Shown in pieces: positions 1 through 9,851 of a DNA stretch of 64,000 nucleotides. Position 1 is the first letter of the stretch, and each line of letters opens with the position of its first letter. A program made the translations under genes and the position numbers. A model generated the notes under the pieces. The model was not told the DNA's origin and searched no databases. It was given only the letters and a program-made list of their open reading frames with translations. This stretch comes from Bacteroidota bacterium (lineage in GTDB: Bacteria > Bacteroidota > Bacteroidia > Flavobacteriales_C > GCA-002722245): positions 115,123 to 179,122 of the forward strand of contig JAPLEZ010000145.1 in assembly GCA_026390935.1 (NCBI GenBank), given 5' to 3'.

Positions 1-1223
1 ACTTCGCCAGCGAAAGCATTCAGCAATAATTTTCTTGCTGAGGATTCTTTAATTCCTCTTGCACGAAGGTAGAATACTGCCTCTTCATCAAACTGACCGG
101 TAGTGCTACCATGACTACATTTCACGTCGTCGGCATAAATTTCCAGCTCAGGTTTGGAGTAAGCTTTTGCGTTGTCGTCGCAAATAATATTTTTATTGGA
201 TTGGTAAGCCAAAGTTTTTTGAGCATCCACATGCACTTTGATTTTTCCGTTGAAAACACTTGTGCCGTTGTCGTTGACAACGCTTTTGTATAGCTCTGTC
301 GACAAGCAATTAGGTTTGATGTGCTCCACGAAAGTGTGGTTATCAAAATGCTCTTTTCCATTCACGTAATTGAGTCCGAATAATTTTGCTTCAGCATTTT
401 GTCCGTCGAGCTGAATGTGCAAATTGTTGCGAATCATTTTTCCTGATAAAGGAAAAGTATTGATATGGAAAACACTGTTTTTATGCTGGTAAACCGAATC
501 CGTTGAAACGTGATAAGTAGAGTCGTTTTCGTACTGCAATTTGTTTACAGTAAGTTGTCCGCCATCCATCACCACAAACTCCGAAATCACGTTGGTGAGT
601 GCGTTTTGCGTATCGATGGTATCAAAAGAAATGAGGATTTCGGCTTGAGCATTTTTTCCAATAACGATAAGGTTTCTAGGTTGAACGGCCACATTGGTTC
701 CTTCGTTTAAAAACAAAAGGTGAATAGGCTTATCTACTTTTTTTCCTGGCTGAACATGAAGGTAAACACCATCTTGCGAGTAAGCAGCATTCAATGCATT
801 GAACGCGCCAAACTTGGCTTTGGCGAGCACTCCAAAATATTGCTCCATGAACTGACCGCGTTTTACTTTCGCTTCATTAATGTTCATCAAAAAGAAATCA
901 CCCAATTCATCTTCTTGTACATCAGAAAATGCGGGAGCAAAAAATCCATTGATGAAAACCATTTGATAGGCATCTAATCCTGGGATTTTATGCGCATCAA
1001 TGTGCGGATTGTTGATGGAAGTTTGCGGTTTGAACCCTTCCTTCAGCAAAGCATTTACAGAAGTGTATTTCCACAATTCGTCTTTGGTAGTTGGGAAGTC
1101 CGATTCCTTTAAATATTCCAGCGCCAACTCTCGTACCTTGATGAAGTTTTTTCCTTCTTTGGAAAAATCCTGACCTTCAAAGTTGATGAGGAAGCGTTCT
1201 TTATCTGTTAGTGTAAATGCCAT
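1..1223 (-). CDS. sufD: Fe-S cluster assembly protein SufD (3' end outside window)
   Basis: SufD is a scaffold subunit of the SufBC2D complex, which builds Fe-S clusters in the cytoplasm. The reading frame runs leftward from the ATG at 1223 without a stop to the window edge. That gives about 407 codons; the family is usually 430-440 residues, so only the C-terminus is missing. The central and C-terminal part reads as the SufB/SufD beta-helix core, with segments such as TELYKSVVNDNG and DEEAVFYLRARGI, the latter matching the SufBD signature near the functional histidine/cysteine region. It is the last visible gene of the suf operon, 69 bp after sufC, and the gap holds an AT-rich hairpin. sufS would be expected next, beyond the window. 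Identity is secure from sequence and context. Confidence 0.93.
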   Translation of the reverse strand, partial: MAFTLTDKERFLINFEGQDFSKEGKNFIKVRELALEYLKESDFPTTKDELWKYTSVNALLKEGFKPQTSINNPHIDAHKIPGLDAYQMVFINGFFAPAFSDVQEDELGDFFLMNINEAKVKRGQFMEQYFGVLAKAKFGAFNALNAAYSQDGVYLHVQPGKKVDKPIHLLFLNEGTNVAVQPRNLIVIGKNAQAEILISFDTIDTQNALTNVISEFVVMDGGQLTVNKLQYENDSTYHVSTDSVYQHKNSVFHINTFPLSGKMIRNNLHIQLDGQNAEAKLFGLNYVNGKEHFDNHTFVEHIKPNCLSTELYKSVVNDNGTSVFNGKIKVHVDAQKTLAYQSNKNIICDDNAKAYSKPELEIYADDVKCSHGSTTGQFDEEAVFYLRARGIKESSARKLLLNAFAGE

Positions 1224-1241
1224 CTATAATGTTGAATGTTG

Positions 1242-1289
1242 AATTATGAATGTTGAATATTCACAATTCAACATTTAAAATTCATAATT
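1242..1289. repeat. AT-rich inverted repeat between sufC and sufD
   Basis: Outer arms AATTATGAAT (1242-1251) and ATTCATAATT (1280-1289) are exact inverted copies. Inner arms GTTGAAT (1252-1258) and ATTCAAC (1266-1272) form a second stem, leaving a one-sided 7-nt bulge. The sequence belongs to the TTGAATGTTGAAT-type low-complexity DNA common in Bacteroidota intergenic regions. It could fold in the suf mRNA and tune sufD relative to sufBC, but there is no U-tract, so it is not a terminator. Confidence 0.6.
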
Positions 1290-1292
1290 AAT

Positions 1293-2042
1293 TTAAACCA
1301 ATTCTTTAGTGATCCAGTCGTAGCCTTTTTTCTCCAATTCCAACGCAAGTTTTTTGTCGCCAGATTTTACAATTTTTCCATCGTACAAAACGTGAACAAA
1401 ATCAGGAACGATATAATCCAATAGGCGCTGGTAGTGCGTAATCACTACGAAAGCGTTGTTTTTGTTTTTCAATTGATTCACGCCATTGGCAACAATTCTC
1501 AAAGCATCGATATCCAAACCAGAATCTGTTTCATCCAAAATGCCAAGAGAAGGATTAAGCATTGCCATTTGAAAAATTTCGTTGCGTTTTTTCTCTCCAC
1601 CGCTGAAGCCTTCGTTTACAGAACGGTTGGCCAGTTTGCCATCCAGCTCAACCAAAGCTTGTTTTTCTTTCAACAACTTCATGAATTCCTTAGTCTCCAA
1701 AGGAGGCATTTTATTGTATTCACGCACTTCATTCACCGCAGTTTTAATGAAGTTGATGTTGGATACACCTGGAATTTCTACCGGATATTGAAACGCCAAA
1801 AACAAACCTTCACCTGCTCTTGCTTCAGGAGAAAGTTCAATCAAATCTTTTCCTTTGAAATTGATGCTTCCGCCAGTTACTTCGTAATCTTCTCTTCCTG
1901 CTAAAACCGAAGCCAGCGTGCTTTTTCCTGAACCGTTAGGTCCCATGATAGCATGTACTTCTCCCGCTTTTACTTCGAGATTTAATCCTTTTAAAATAGC
2001 TTTACCATTGATGGAAGCCTTGAGTCCTTTGATCTTTAACAT
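1293..2042 (-). CDS. sufC: Fe-S cluster assembly ATPase SufC
   Basis: ABC-type ATPase that drives conformational change of the SufB-SufD scaffold during Fe-S cluster assembly. All ABC motifs are present: Walker A GPNGSGKST at residues 34-42, Q-loop Gln85, signature FSGGEKKR at 146-153 (the SufC-typical variant), Walker B with the catalytic acid in LGILDETDSGLD (about 166-177), and the switch His in VITHYQRL. The 249-residue length is normal for SufC. It lies 12 bp after sufB and is certainly cotranscribed with it. Confidence 0.97.
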   Translation of the reverse strand: MLKIKGLKASINGKAILKGLNLEVKAGEVHAIMGPNGSGKSTLASVLAGREDYEVTGGSINFKGKDLIELSPEARAGEGLFLAFQYPVEIPGVSNINFIKTAVNEVREYNKMPPLETKEFMKLLKEKQALVELDGKLANRSVNEGFSGGEKKRNEIFQMAMLNPSLGILDETDSGLDIDALRIVANGVNQLKNKNNAFVVITHYQRLLDYIVPDFVHVLYDGKIVKSGDKKLALELEKKGYDWITKELV

Positions 2043-2054
2043 ATCTTCTATTTA

Positions 2055-3500
2055 TTATCCTACTGATCCTTCTAATGAAATTTCAAGCAATTTTTTTGCT
2101 TCAACTGCGAATTCCATCGGAAGATTATCCATTACATTTTTACAAAATCCATTCACGATCAAGCTAATTGCTTTTTCGGTTTTTATACCACGCTGATTGC
2201 AGTAAAACAACTGATCTTCGCCGATTTTAGAAGTAGTAGCCTCGTGTTCAATCTTCGCCGATTTGTTGTTGCATTCAATGTACGGGTAAGTGTGAGCGCC
2301 GCATTTATCGCCCAGAAGCAATGAATCACATTGAGAGAAATTCCGTGCTTTTTCCGCGCCTTTATTGATTTTCACCAGGCCTCTGTAGGAGTTATTGCTT
2401 TTTCCTGCAGAGATTCCTTTAGAGATGATTGTACTCTTTGTGTTTTTTCCGATGTGGATCATTTTGGTTCCGGTATCGGCTTGTTGGAAATTATTGGTTA
2501 CCGCTACAGAGTAGAATTCACCAACACTATTGTCGCCCTTTAAAATACAAGACGGATATTTCCAGGTAATTGCAGAACCAGTTTCCACCTGAGTCCAGGA
2601 GATTTTTGAATTCACTCCAGCGCAAATTCCTCTTTTGGTAACGAAGTTGTAAATACCTCCGCGGCCTTTGGCATCACCAGGATACCAGTTTTGAACGGTG
2701 GAATATTTTATCTCGGCATTATCTAAAGCAACGAGTTCAACCACTGCTGCGTGCAACTGATTTTCATCGCGTTGCGGAGCTGTACAGCCCTCTAAGTAAC
2801 TTACGTATGAACTGTCTTCCGCAACAATTAATGTTCTTTCAAACTGACCGGTGTTGGCTTCGTTGATACGGAAATAAGTAGATAATTCCATAGGGCAACG
2901 AACACCTTTTGGAATGTAGCAAAATGAACCATCGGTAAATACCGCACTGTTCAATGCTGCATAGTAATTATCGGTCATGGGCACAACAGAGCCCAAATAT
3001 TTTTTAATCAGCTCAGGATGATTTTGCACAGCATCACTAAAAGAACCAAAGATGATTCCCAGTTCCATCAGTTTTTCCTTGTAGGTTGTTTTTACGGAAA
3101 CTGAATCCATCACAACATCTACAGCAACACCTGATAATAATTTTTGTTCCTCTAACGGAATTCCAAGCTTATTGAAAGTTTTCAAAACCTCAGGATCCAC
3201 CTCATCCAGACTGTTCAACACCTTTCTAGGTTTTGGAGCAGAATAATAAACAATATCCTGGAAATTAATTTCGGGGTAATGAATATGGGCCCAGGTAGGT
3301 TCAGGCATTTCCTTCCACAACTTAAATGCTTTCAAACGGAATTCCAAAAGCCATTCAGGCTCATTTTTTTTGGAAGAAATGAGTCGGATAGTGTCTTCCG
3401 TCAATCCTTTGGGCGCTTTGTCCGACTCAACATCGGTTACAAATCCGTATTTGTATTCGCCAGTTGTGGCGTCTTGTATGGCTTTTTCGCTATCGCTCAT
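2055..3500 (-). CDS. sufB: Fe-S cluster assembly protein SufB
   Basis: Scaffold subunit on which nascent Fe-S clusters form within SufBC2D. At 481 residues it has the usual SufB length. Recognisable family stretches include the central [20 protein letters not shown] region, [21 protein letters not shown], and the C-terminal [19 protein letters not shown] segment, which carries the conserved cysteine implicated in cluster binding and sulfur acceptance. The start is 3 bp after the stop of the upstream A-type carrier gene, which indicates translational coupling. Nothing unusual is seen. Confidence 0.97.
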   Translation of the reverse strand: MSDSEKAIQDATTGEYKYGFVTDVESDKAPKGLTEDTIRLISSKKNEPEWLLEFRLKAFKLWKEMPEPTWAHIHYPEINFQDIVYYSAPKPRKVLNSLDEVDPEVLKTFNKLGIPLEEQKLLSGVAVDVVMDSVSVKTTYKEKLMELGIIFGSFSDAVQNHPELIKKYLGSVVPMTDNYYAALNSAVFTDGSFCYIPKGVRCPMELSTYFRINEANTGQFERTLIVAEDSSYVSYLEGCTAPQRDENQLHAAVVELVALDNAEIKYSTVQNWYPGDAKGRGGIYNFVTKRGICAGVNSKISWTQVETGSAITWKYPSCILKGDNSVGEFYSVAVTNNFQQADTGTKMIHIGKNTKSTIISKGISAGKSNNSYRGLVKINKGAEKARNFSQCDSLLLGDKCGAHTYPYIECNNKSAKIEHEATTSKIGEDQLFYCNQRGIKTEKAISLIVNGFCKNVMDNLPMEFAVEAKKLLEISLEGSVG

Positions 3501-3503
3501 AAT

Positions 3504-3830
3504 CTATACTGCAAAACTTTCTCCGCATCCACAGGTTCGGGACGCGTTAGGGTTGTTAAAATTAAATCCTTTGCCATTGAGTCCGCCCTCAAATTCGAGA
3601 GTAGTTCCTGCTAGGTACAGCAAGCTTTTTTTGTCGACAACGATTTTCACGCCGTTGTCTTCAAACACTTTATCTTCAGGTTTCAGTTCGGTATCGAATT
3701 TCAAATCATAAGATAAGCCAGAACAACCGCCACTTTTTACACCTACACGAATAAAACTGCCGGGAGCATTGCTTCCATCAGAAAGCAATCTGTCCACCTG
3801 ATTTTTTGCGCTTTCGCTTACGTTTATCAT
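3504..3830 (-). CDS. A-type Fe-S carrier (HesB/IscA/SufA family)
   Basis: A small (108-residue) A-type carrier protein that receives assembled clusters and passes them to apoproteins. The three cluster-ligating cysteines are in place: Cys36 in SGGCSGLSY, and Cys100 and Cys102 in the C-terminal CGCGESF motif. It is the first gene of the suf operon in this orientation, so it probably serves as SufA here; sequence alone does not separate SufA, IscA and ErpA, so no symbol is given. A promoter-like element lies directly upstream. Confidence 0.93.
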   Translation of the reverse strand: MINVSESAKNQVDRLLSDGSNAPGSFIRVGVKSGGCSGLSYDLKFDTELKPEDKVFEDNGVKIVVDKKSLLYLAGTTLEFEGGLNGKGFNFNNPNASRTCGCGESFAV

Positions 3831-3863
3831 AACTTTCTTTATTTAGATTAATTCTAAACAAAG

Positions 3864-3894
3864 CAAAAATACCTAAAAAAGGGTATATGAACAA
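3864..3894 (-). promoter_or_regulatory. Bacteroidota-type promoter of the suf operon
   Basis: On the minus strand, TTG (3894-3892) is followed after 20 nt by TATTTTTG (3871-3864). This fits the Bacteroidota TTTG-N19-21-TAnnTTTG consensus with one base missing in the upstream element. The predicted transcription start is about 25-30 nt before the carrier gene ATG at 3830. No regulator binding site was recognised. Confidence 0.6.
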
Positions 3895-3931
3895 TAGGAA
3901 AGAAAAATTATATGTAATGTCACATATTAAA

Positions 3932-3959
3932 AAATCCCAACAAATATTTGTTGGGATTT
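3932..3959 (-). terminator. Rho-independent terminator after accC
   Basis: A 28-bp perfect palindrome with AAATCCCAAC arms lies 23 bp beyond the accC stop. Read on the minus strand it is followed by a T-run (TTTTTAATATG), as expected for an intrinsic terminator of the lipid-synthesis operon. It also separates that operon from the suf promoter. Confidence 0.85.
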
Positions 3960-3981
3960 CATTATTAGATCTCGTGCAATT

Positions 3982-5316
3982 TTAAAACTCAAAAGTCTCT
4001 ATAAACTTCGTTGTGATTTCACCATTGATAAACGTTTTATTGTCCATCAACTTAATATGGAACGGAATAGTTGTTTTGATTCCTTCAATTACAAATTCTT
4101 CTAACGCACGTTTCATTTTAGCGATAGCTTCTTCACGTGTTTGTGCAACAGCTATTAGCTTTCCTATCATGGAATCATAGTTTGGTGGAATGGTATATCC
4201 AGCATAAGCATGAGTATCAATACGAATACCGTGACCACCTGGAGAATGGAAATTGGTAATTGTTCCCGGTGACGGACGGAAATCAGCGTAAGGATCCTCA
4301 GCATTGATACGACATTGGATGGCGTGCAATTGTGGTTCGTAATTTTTACCTGATATTTTTATTCCAGCAGCTACTTTGATTTGCTCGCGGATTAAATCGA
4401 AATTGATTACTTCTTCAGTAATGGTGTGTTCCACTTGGATACGCGTGTTCATCTCCATAAAGTAGAAATCGCGGTGTTTGTCTACCAAAAACTCAACAGT
4501 ACCAACACCTTCGTAATTCACGGCTTTAGCAGCTTTAATAGCAGCTTCCCCCATTTTTTTACGCAAATCTTTGGTCATGAAAGGAGATGGCGTTTCTTCC
4601 ACTAATTTCTGATGACGGCGTTGTACCGAACAATCTCTTTCGGAAAGGTGACATACTTTCCCGAACTGGTCGCCAACTATTTGAATTTCGATGTGGCGTG
4701 GATCCTCAATATATTTTTCTAGATAAAGTGCATCATTTCCAAAGGCTGCTCCCGATTCTCTTTTTGCACTTTCAATAGCTTCTTCTAAATTTCCTTCTTC
4801 CCAAACCACGCGCATCCCTCGTCCGCCGCCACCTGCAGAAGCCTTAACGATCACAGGATATTTTATTTCTTTTGCAATTTTTTTAGCTTCTGCTACACTG
4901 GTAATAACACCATCAGATCCCGGAATTACTGGAACCTTGGCTTTCTTCATCGTTGTTTTTGCCATGGATTTATTTCCCATTGCATCAATCATTTCAGGAG
5001 AAGCGCCAATGAATTTAATTCCATTTTCCTGGCAGATTCGCGAGAACTGGGCATTCTCAGAAAGAAAGCCATAACCAGGATGTATCGCATCAGCATTGGT
5101 GATTTCTGCAGCTGCAATGATGCGAGGCATAGATAAATAAGATTCTTTACTAGGTGCTGGTCCGATACATACTGCTTCATCGGCAAAGCGCACGTGCAAA
5201 CTGTCTTTATCAGCAGTAGAATATACAGCTACTGTTTGAATACCCATTTCCTTGCAGGTGCGGATAACGCGCAAAGCAATTTCTCCGCGGTTGGCGATCA
5301 ATATCTTTTTAAACAT
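3982..5316 (-). CDS. accC: Acetyl-CoA carboxylase biotin carboxylase subunit
   Basis: ATP-dependent carboxylation of biotin on AccB, the first half-reaction of malonyl-CoA formation. The protein (444 residues, family about 445-450) begins [16 protein letters not shown] and carries the N-terminal [13 protein letters not shown] element, the glycine-rich ATP-grasp loop GGGGRGMR and the metal/bicarbonate-site stretch [17 protein letters not shown]. It follows accB by 30 bp and ends at a strong terminator. The accB-accC pair behind fabH is a conventional arrangement. Confidence 0.97.
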   Translation of the reverse strand: MFKKILIANRGEIALRVIRTCKEMGIQTVAVYSTADKDSLHVRFADEAVCIGPAPSKESYLSMPRIIAAAEITNADAIHPGYGFLSENAQFSRICQENGIKFIGASPEMIDAMGNKSMAKTTMKKAKVPVIPGSDGVITSVAEAKKIAKEIKYPVIVKASAGGGGRGMRVVWEEGNLEEAIESAKRESGAAFGNDALYLEKYIEDPRHIEIQIVGDQFGKVCHLSERDCSVQRRHQKLVEETPSPFMTKDLRKKMGEAAIKAAKAVNYEGVGTVEFLVDKHRDFYFMEMNTRIQVEHTITEEVINFDLIREQIKVAAGIKISGKNYEPQLHAIQCRINAEDPYADFRPSPGTITNFHSPGGHGIRIDTHAYAGYTIPPNYDSMIGKLIAVAQTREEAIAKMKRALEEFVIEGIKTTIPFHIKLMDNKTFINGEITTKFIETFEF

Positions 5317-5346
5317 AAAGTCAGTGTTGACGCTTAGTAAATACTA

Positions 5347-5841
5347 TTAGCTTGGATCAATTACGAATAAAGGTTGGTCGTATTCCACTGGTGAAGAATC
5401 TTTCACTAGGATCTCAACGATTTTTCCTGAAACTTCACTTTCAATTTCATTGAACAATTTCATGGCCTCTATTACGCAAAGTACGCTTCCCGTTTTAACA
5501 TCGTCACCTACTTTTACAAACTCCGGTTTATCAGGAGATGGTTTTGTATAGTAAGTTCCTATCATTGGGGATTTAACGGTGATGTATTTTGAATTTGCTT
5601 TTGGAGCAGCGGCTTCAACCGGCGCAGCAGGTGCGGCAGCAACAGGGGCAGCCTGAGGTGCCGGAGCAGCTGCAGGAATGGTGTGCTGAAAAACTTGTTG
5701 TACTGGCGCAGCGGTGACATATTGTGTTTCTGCGTTTTTGTTTTTGATGATTAACTTAAAGCCTTTTGACTCCAATTCTATTTCACTCACATTTGATTTA
5801 GCGACAAATTTTATGAGATCCTGTATTTCGTTTAATTCCAT
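5347..5841 (-). CDS. accB: Biotin carboxyl carrier protein of acetyl-CoA carboxylase
   Basis: Carries the biotin that shuttles carboxyl groups from AccC to the carboxyltransferase. In order: a short N-terminal helical domain (about 1-40), an Ala/Pro-rich flexible linker (about 42-82), and a biotinyl domain (about 85-163). The biotinylation motif EAMK is present with acceptor Lys128, and a thumb-like insertion precedes it, as in bacterial AccB. Length 164 is normal. The 84 bp between fabH and this gene are AT-rich and could hold a secondary promoter, but I could not pick one out. Confidence 0.97.
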   Translation of the reverse strand: MELNEIQDLIKFVAKSNVSEIELESKGFKLIIKNKNAETQYVTAAPVQQVFQHTIPAAAPAPQAAPVAAAPAAPVEAAAPKANSKYITVKSPMIGTYYTKPSPDKPEFVKVGDDVKTGSVLCVIEAMKLFNEIESEVSGKIVEILVKDSSPVEYDQPLFVIDPS

Positions 5842-5925
5842 ATTGCGCTTATTAATTGTTGACGACTAAAGTAAAATTATTTTATGAAATCCTTATAGAT
5901 TCCAAATGACCATTAAAAATTAATA

Positions 5926-6927
5926 TCAATCATTTGAATTATATGCCCATTTAACGTAAACGGCTCCCCAGGTAAATCCACCACCAAAAGCAGCAAACAC
6001 AAGATTATCGCCTTTTTTCAGCTTTTTCTCATAATCCCATAAACACAAAGGAATAGTGCCTGCTGTTGTATTTCCGTATTTTTCAATGTTGATCATTACT
6101 TTTTCATCCGGCAATCCCATTCGATTTGAAGTAGCACTAATGATGCGTAAGTTTGCTTGATGAGGAACTAGCCAAGCAATGTCTTCAGATTTCAAATTGT
6201 TTCTTTCCATAATTTCAGCAGAAACATCAGCCATATTGGAAACCGCAAATTTGAAAACAGTTTTTCCTTCTTGATACACATAATGCTTTCCAGCATCAAT
6301 AGTTTCATGTGAAGCAGGCATCAATGATCCGCCAGCTTGTTGAAACAGAAAGTTTCTTCCTGAACCGTCGCTTTTCAAAACTGAATCAATTATTCCAACA
6401 TTATCTTCAGTTGGCTCAAGCAATACCGCACCAGCCCCATCGCCAAAGATGATGCAGGTTGCACGATCTTTATAATTCATAATGGCCGACATTTTATCGG
6501 CACCAATGACTACAACTTTTTTATGTTTTCCAGATTCTATAAAACTCGCGCCTGTTGCCAAAGCGAATAAAAATCCTGAACAAGCTGCGCTCAAATCAAA
6601 ACCCCATGCGTTCTTTGCTCCTACTTTATCGCAGGTAATGTTCGCGGTAGATGGAAAAGGCATATCGGGAGTAACTGTCGCAACAATTACCAATTCTATT
6701 TCTTCAGGAGTGATTCCTCTTTTTTTGCAAAGATCTTTCACAGCTTCAACGCACATGTCGGAAGTTGCTTTATCATCTCCTTTTAATATTCTTCTTTCTT
6801 TGATTCCGGTGCGAGTAGTGATCCATTCATCGGTAGTGTCTACCATTTTCTCTAACTCCTTGTTGCTAAGAATATATTCCGGAACATATCCTCCCACAGC
6901 AGTGATAGCAGCGTGCGTTTTACCCAT
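5926..6927 (-). CDS. fabH: Beta-ketoacyl-ACP synthase III
   Basis: Condenses acetyl-CoA (or branched primers) with malonyl-ACP to start fatty acid synthesis. The Cys-His-Asn triad is readable: Cys116 in AACSGF, His256 in VPHQANLRI and Asn286 in YGNTTAGT. Length 333 fits FabH. Its start follows the plsX stop immediately (6928/6927), indicating coupled translation. The neighbourhood rpmF-plsX-fabH is one of the most conserved bacterial gene strings. Confidence 0.97.
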   Translation of the reverse strand: MGKTHAAITAVGGYVPEYILSNKELEKMVDTTDEWITTRTGIKERRILKGDDKATSDMCVEAVKDLCKKRGITPEEIELVIVATVTPDMPFPSTANITCDKVGAKNAWGFDLSAACSGFLFALATGASFIESGKHKKVVVIGADKMSAIMNYKDRATCIIFGDGAGAVLLEPTEDNVGIIDSVLKSDGSGRNFLFQQAGGSLMPASHETIDAGKHYVYQEGKTVFKFAVSNMADVSAEIMERNNLKSEDIAWLVPHQANLRIISATSNRMGLPDEKVMINIEKYGNTTAGTIPLCLWDYEKKLKKGDNLVFAAFGGGFTWGAVYVKWAYNSND

Positions 6928-7866
6928 TTAATTAAATGCTTCTTTAATTTTATTGCTCAAATTAGCTGCTGCTACTTCTTGTGTCAGCAGTATCATATTT
7001 TTGACTGCTAGTTCATTGGAAATTCCGTGGCCAACCACGGCTGTTGAATTAATACCAAGAATTGGACTTCCGCCATAAATCTCGTAATTGAATCTTTCAA
7101 AATACGGATCCTTAATGCCTCGTTTTTTCAACATGTGGTAAAATCCTTCTCCTTCTTTAATGACGATATTACCAGTAAATCCGTCACAAACAATAACATC
7201 ACAAGAGTCTTCAAAAACATCGCGCCCTTCAATATTTCCTATGAAATTGAAATCTTTACTGTCCTTCATTAAACCGTATGCGGCTTGTGTATTAAGATTG
7301 CCCTTTTCAGGCTCTTCACCGATGTTTAATAAAGCAACACGTGGATTTTCGTATTTCAAAATCAGTTTTGCGTATATAGAACCTAATATTCCGAATTGAT
7401 ACAATACATCAGGCTTACAGTCGGCATTCACGCCAACATCCAAAATCACATTTGTATTTCCGTTTTCTTTTGGAAGTAGAGAGATGAGTGACGGACGAAT
7501 TAATCCAGGAACGGTTTTAACCGCGTACATTGCGCCCACCATCATGGCTCCTGTATTTCCGGCACTTGCAAAACCATCCAATTCTTTAGTGGCTAGCATT
7601 TTAAAGCCTAAACCGATAGATGAGCCCGGTTTTTCCTTAAAAGCTTTAACGGGATGTTCTCCCATTAAAATTTGCTCTGTAGTATGTACAATAGTAAAAT
7701 CGCTTTCTTTTCCGCCGTAATGAGCCAGTTGCTCGCGGATCAGGGCAGCGTCGCCAATTAAAACAAGTTCAACGTCAGCAGGCAATTCTTTTCTTGCCTG
7801 AACTGCTCCGCCTGTAGTTGTTTTGGGGGCGAAGTCGCCTCCCATTATGTCTATACCAATACGCAT
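6928..7866 (-). CDS. plsX: Phosphate acyltransferase PlsX
   Basis: Converts acyl-ACP to acyl-phosphate, the acyl donor for glycerol-3-phosphate acylation in phospholipid synthesis. The N-terminus MRIGIDIMGGDFAP is the family hallmark. Further conserved parts are SAGNTGAMMVGA and CDGFTGNIVIKEGEG near the C-terminus. At 312 residues it is within the short end of the family range. It lies 21 bp after rpmF and abuts fabH, consistent with one transcript. Confidence 0.97.
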   Translation of the reverse strand: MRIGIDIMGGDFAPKTTTGGAVQARKELPADVELVLIGDAALIREQLAHYGGKESDFTIVHTTEQILMGEHPVKAFKEKPGSSIGLGFKMLATKELDGFASAGNTGAMMVGAMYAVKTVPGLIRPSLISLLPKENGNTNVILDVGVNADCKPDVLYQFGILGSIYAKLILKYENPRVALLNIGEEPEKGNLNTQAAYGLMKDSKDFNFIGNIEGRDVFEDSCDVIVCDGFTGNIVIKEGEGFYHMLKKRGIKDPYFERFNYEIYGGSPILGINSTAVVGHGISNELAVKNMILLTQEVAAANLSNKIKEAFN

Positions 7867-7887
7867 TAAATGCAGGGCAAGACTAAA

Positions 7888-8073
7888 TTAAGCCGTTACA
7901 GCTTGTTCTACAGCTTGTTTTCCTTTGTAATATCCGCATGCGCCACAAACTCTGTGGTACAATACAGGCTGGTTGCAGTTTGAACAGGTAGAAAGAGTTG
8001 GAGCAACTGCTTTATAAGTAGTTCTTCTTTTGTCTCTTCTTGTTGTCGAATGCCTTCTCTTAGGATGTGCCAT
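7888..8073 (-). CDS. rpmF: 50S ribosomal protein L32
   Basis: Sixty-one-residue L32 with the typical basic N-terminus MAHPKRRHSTTRRDKRRT. It retains the zinc-ribbon cysteines (CSNCNQ and CGACGYYKG). It sits between yceD (12 bp) and plsX (21 bp), the conserved yceD-rpmF-plsX order. Confidence 0.97.
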   Translation of the reverse strand: MAHPKRRHSTTRRDKRRTTYKAVAPTLSTCSNCNQPVLYHRVCGACGYYKGKQAVEQAVTA

Positions 8074-8085
8074 GGTCTATTTAAT

Positions 8086-8607
8086 TTAATTGCTAAAACT
8101 TTTTAATTTGTCCCATCGGGGATCTGTGTCATTGTTGTTTGAACCTGATAATTCGTCGAGTTTTTTCAAAACTTCCGCATTACAAGTGCTTTTTCCCGAC
8201 TTATCATCAGGGTGTACTATTTTTAAAGGGAGGGCCAATCTGATCGACTCATAAATAAAATGAGCTAAATCCAATTGATGATCTTGTGCCCCCAGAAACA
8301 TTACTTCTTCTGTACCACTTGAATCATCAGCCTTTCCGCCTATTTTCACCACCAGTTTTTCTTGCTGATCAATCGGAAAATTAAAATCATCCGCGCAGCG
8401 ATCACAGGTTGCTTCAATAAAGCCCTTTAATGTAAAATTCAAAATTAACATACCCGGTTTCTTCTCCAGTAAAAGATCAACTTTGATCTCTCCCTTTTGA
8501 ATCTCCGAATACTCAATACTTTCAAAGAACTTTTCAGTTATTTCGAACTGAAAATCATGTTTTCCTTCCGGTAGCCCTACAAAGTTTATTACAAAATCCT
8601 TCATCAC
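8086..8607 (-). CDS. DUF177 (YceD-family) protein
   Basis: YceD/DUF177 proteins are small acidic proteins encoded upstream of rpmF in most bacteria and linked to 23S rRNA or ribosome assembly, although the exact activity is unsettled. The 173-residue protein has the family's CDRCADDFNFPI cysteine pair around residue 70, a central acidic stretch and a C-terminal LGAQDHQLDLAHFIYESIRL segment. It is the first gene of the rpmF-plsX-fabH block. It is separated from pdxA by 76 bp, so a new transcript may start here. Confidence 0.88.
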   Translation of the reverse strand: MMKDFVINFVGLPEGKHDFQFEITEKFFESIEYSEIQKGEIKVDLLLEKKPGMLILNFTLKGFIEATCDRCADDFNFPIDQQEKLVVKIGGKADDSSGTEEVMFLGAQDHQLDLAHFIYESIRLALPLKIVHPDDKSGKSTCNAEVLKKLDELSGSNNNDTDPRWDKLKSFSN

Positions 8608-8683
8608 AAACTATTAAAGAAAGGTCGCAAAGATAATAAAAAAATGAATATTGCAAGAGTTTAGCGTGAAACTAGGGTTTTTC

Positions 8684-9787
8684 CTAATTTTCCATGCCTC
8701 TTAAATGTCTTTCTTCTTCACTATAAGAGCCTCGTCCCATTTTGTCTTTATCTGTTATCACCAAAGGATTTCCGGAGATTTCATGCTGTAATTTTCTGTT
8801 GGCTAAGATGTCCATCGCCGAATAAATGGCATTACGGAAAGAACTTTCGTCGGCCTTGTTTTGTCCGGCAATTTCATAAGCGGTACCATGGTCGGGAGAT
8901 GTTCTTACGATAGAAAGTCCCGCTGTAAAGTTCACTCCACTTCCAAAACTCAAGGTTTTGAAAGGAATAAGTCCTTGGTCGTGGTACATCCCCAAAACAC
9001 CATCAAAATTTTTGTACATACCGTTGCCAAAAAAGCCATCAGCAGAGTATGGGCCATGAGCGAATATCCCTTCTGCCTTCGCTTTTGCAATGGCCGGCGA
9101 AATGATTTCAATTTCTTCTTTGCCCAATAATCCATTGTCGCCAGCGTGAGGATTGAGACCTAAAACTGCAATTTTTGGTTTTCTTATGAGGAAGTCGTTT
9201 TTTAAACTATTGTTCATCAAGGTCAGTTTCGACAAGATTTTTTCTACACTGATTTTTCCTGCTACTTCAGCCACAGGCACGTGACCGGTTACAACTCCGA
9301 TTTTCAATTCCGGACTCACCAAAAACATCAAACTGTCTTTTGCACCAGAAGCTTGTTCTAAATATTCAGTATGACCTGGAAAGCGAAATTCATCGGATTG
9401 TATATTGTCCTTATTGATAGGAGCGGTGATTAACGCATGAATTTTATTTTCCAAAAGATCTTTGGTCGCACGTTCCAAAGCCTGCAATGAACCTGTTCCA
9501 GCTTCCTTGGTTACTACACCAGGTTGAATTTCTTCAGTGTCTGTGACACAATTCACCAGATTCAATTTTTTAGGTTGAGCCGTAGCAATATTATCCACCA
9601 ATTGGAAGTTAACGCTATCCAAATTAAGCTCCTTGCGGTAGTGCGTAAAATATTTACGGGACCCGTAAATAACAGGCGTGAACATTTCGGCCAGACGGGG
9701 ATCAGCGAAAGTTTTTAAAATAACCTCGTAGCCAATGCCGTTACAATCGCCAGCGGTGATGCCTATAATTAATTTTTTATCGTTCAT
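8684..9787 (-). CDS. pdxA: 4-hydroxythreonine-4-phosphate dehydrogenase
   Basis: NAD-dependent enzyme of the DXP-dependent pyridoxal 5'-phosphate pathway. The three metal-binding histidines are visible in FPGHTEYLEQ, NPHAGDNGLLG and MYHDQGLIPFK. I place the start at the ATG at 9787 (MNDKKLIIGITAGDCNGIG). The frame stays open upstream to 9913, but that stretch covers the promoter and start of the divergent gene and shows no similarity to PdxA. The resulting 367 residues are slightly longer than enterobacterial PdxA. It is divergent from the T9SS surface protein gene with a 64-bp shared intergenic region. Confidence 0.95.
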   Translation of the reverse strand: MNDKKLIIGITAGDCNGIGYEVILKTFADPRLAEMFTPVIYGSRKYFTHYRKELNLDSVNFQLVDNIATAQPKKLNLVNCVTDTEEIQPGVVTKEAGTGSLQALERATKDLLENKIHALITAPINKDNIQSDEFRFPGHTEYLEQASGAKDSLMFLVSPELKIGVVTGHVPVAEVAGKISVEKILSKLTLMNNSLKNDFLIRKPKIAVLGLNPHAGDNGLLGKEEIEIISPAIAKAKAEGIFAHGPYSADGFFGNGMYKNFDGVLGMYHDQGLIPFKTLSFGSGVNFTAGLSIVRTSPDHGTAYEIAGQNKADESSFRNAIYSAMDILANRKLQHEISGNPLVITDKDKMGRGSYSEEERHLRGMEN

Positions 9788-9837
9788 TTTTTCTATAAAT
9801 TGTATACTGAAACTCCTTAAACAGGGCCTAAGATACG

Positions 9838-9845
9838 TATCTTTG
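9838..9845 (+). promoter_or_regulatory. -7 element TATCTTTG upstream of the T9SS type B gene
   Basis: A perfect TAnnTTTG element ends 6 nt before the ATG at 9852, so transcription would begin at or within a few bases of the start codon. No clear TTTG element lies at the expected upstream distance. If used, this promoter would give a leaderless or near-leaderless mRNA. Confidence 0.45.
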
Positions 9846-9851
9846 AAAACG

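Noticed and set aside
1434..1904. Long plus-strand open frame (156 codons) opposite sufC
   Set aside because: It is antisense to a perfectly conserved SufC and its translation resembles nothing; a composition shadow.
6482..6931. 149-codon plus-strand frame opposite fabH
   Set aside because: Antisense to intact FabH; no signal, no family features, no promoter.
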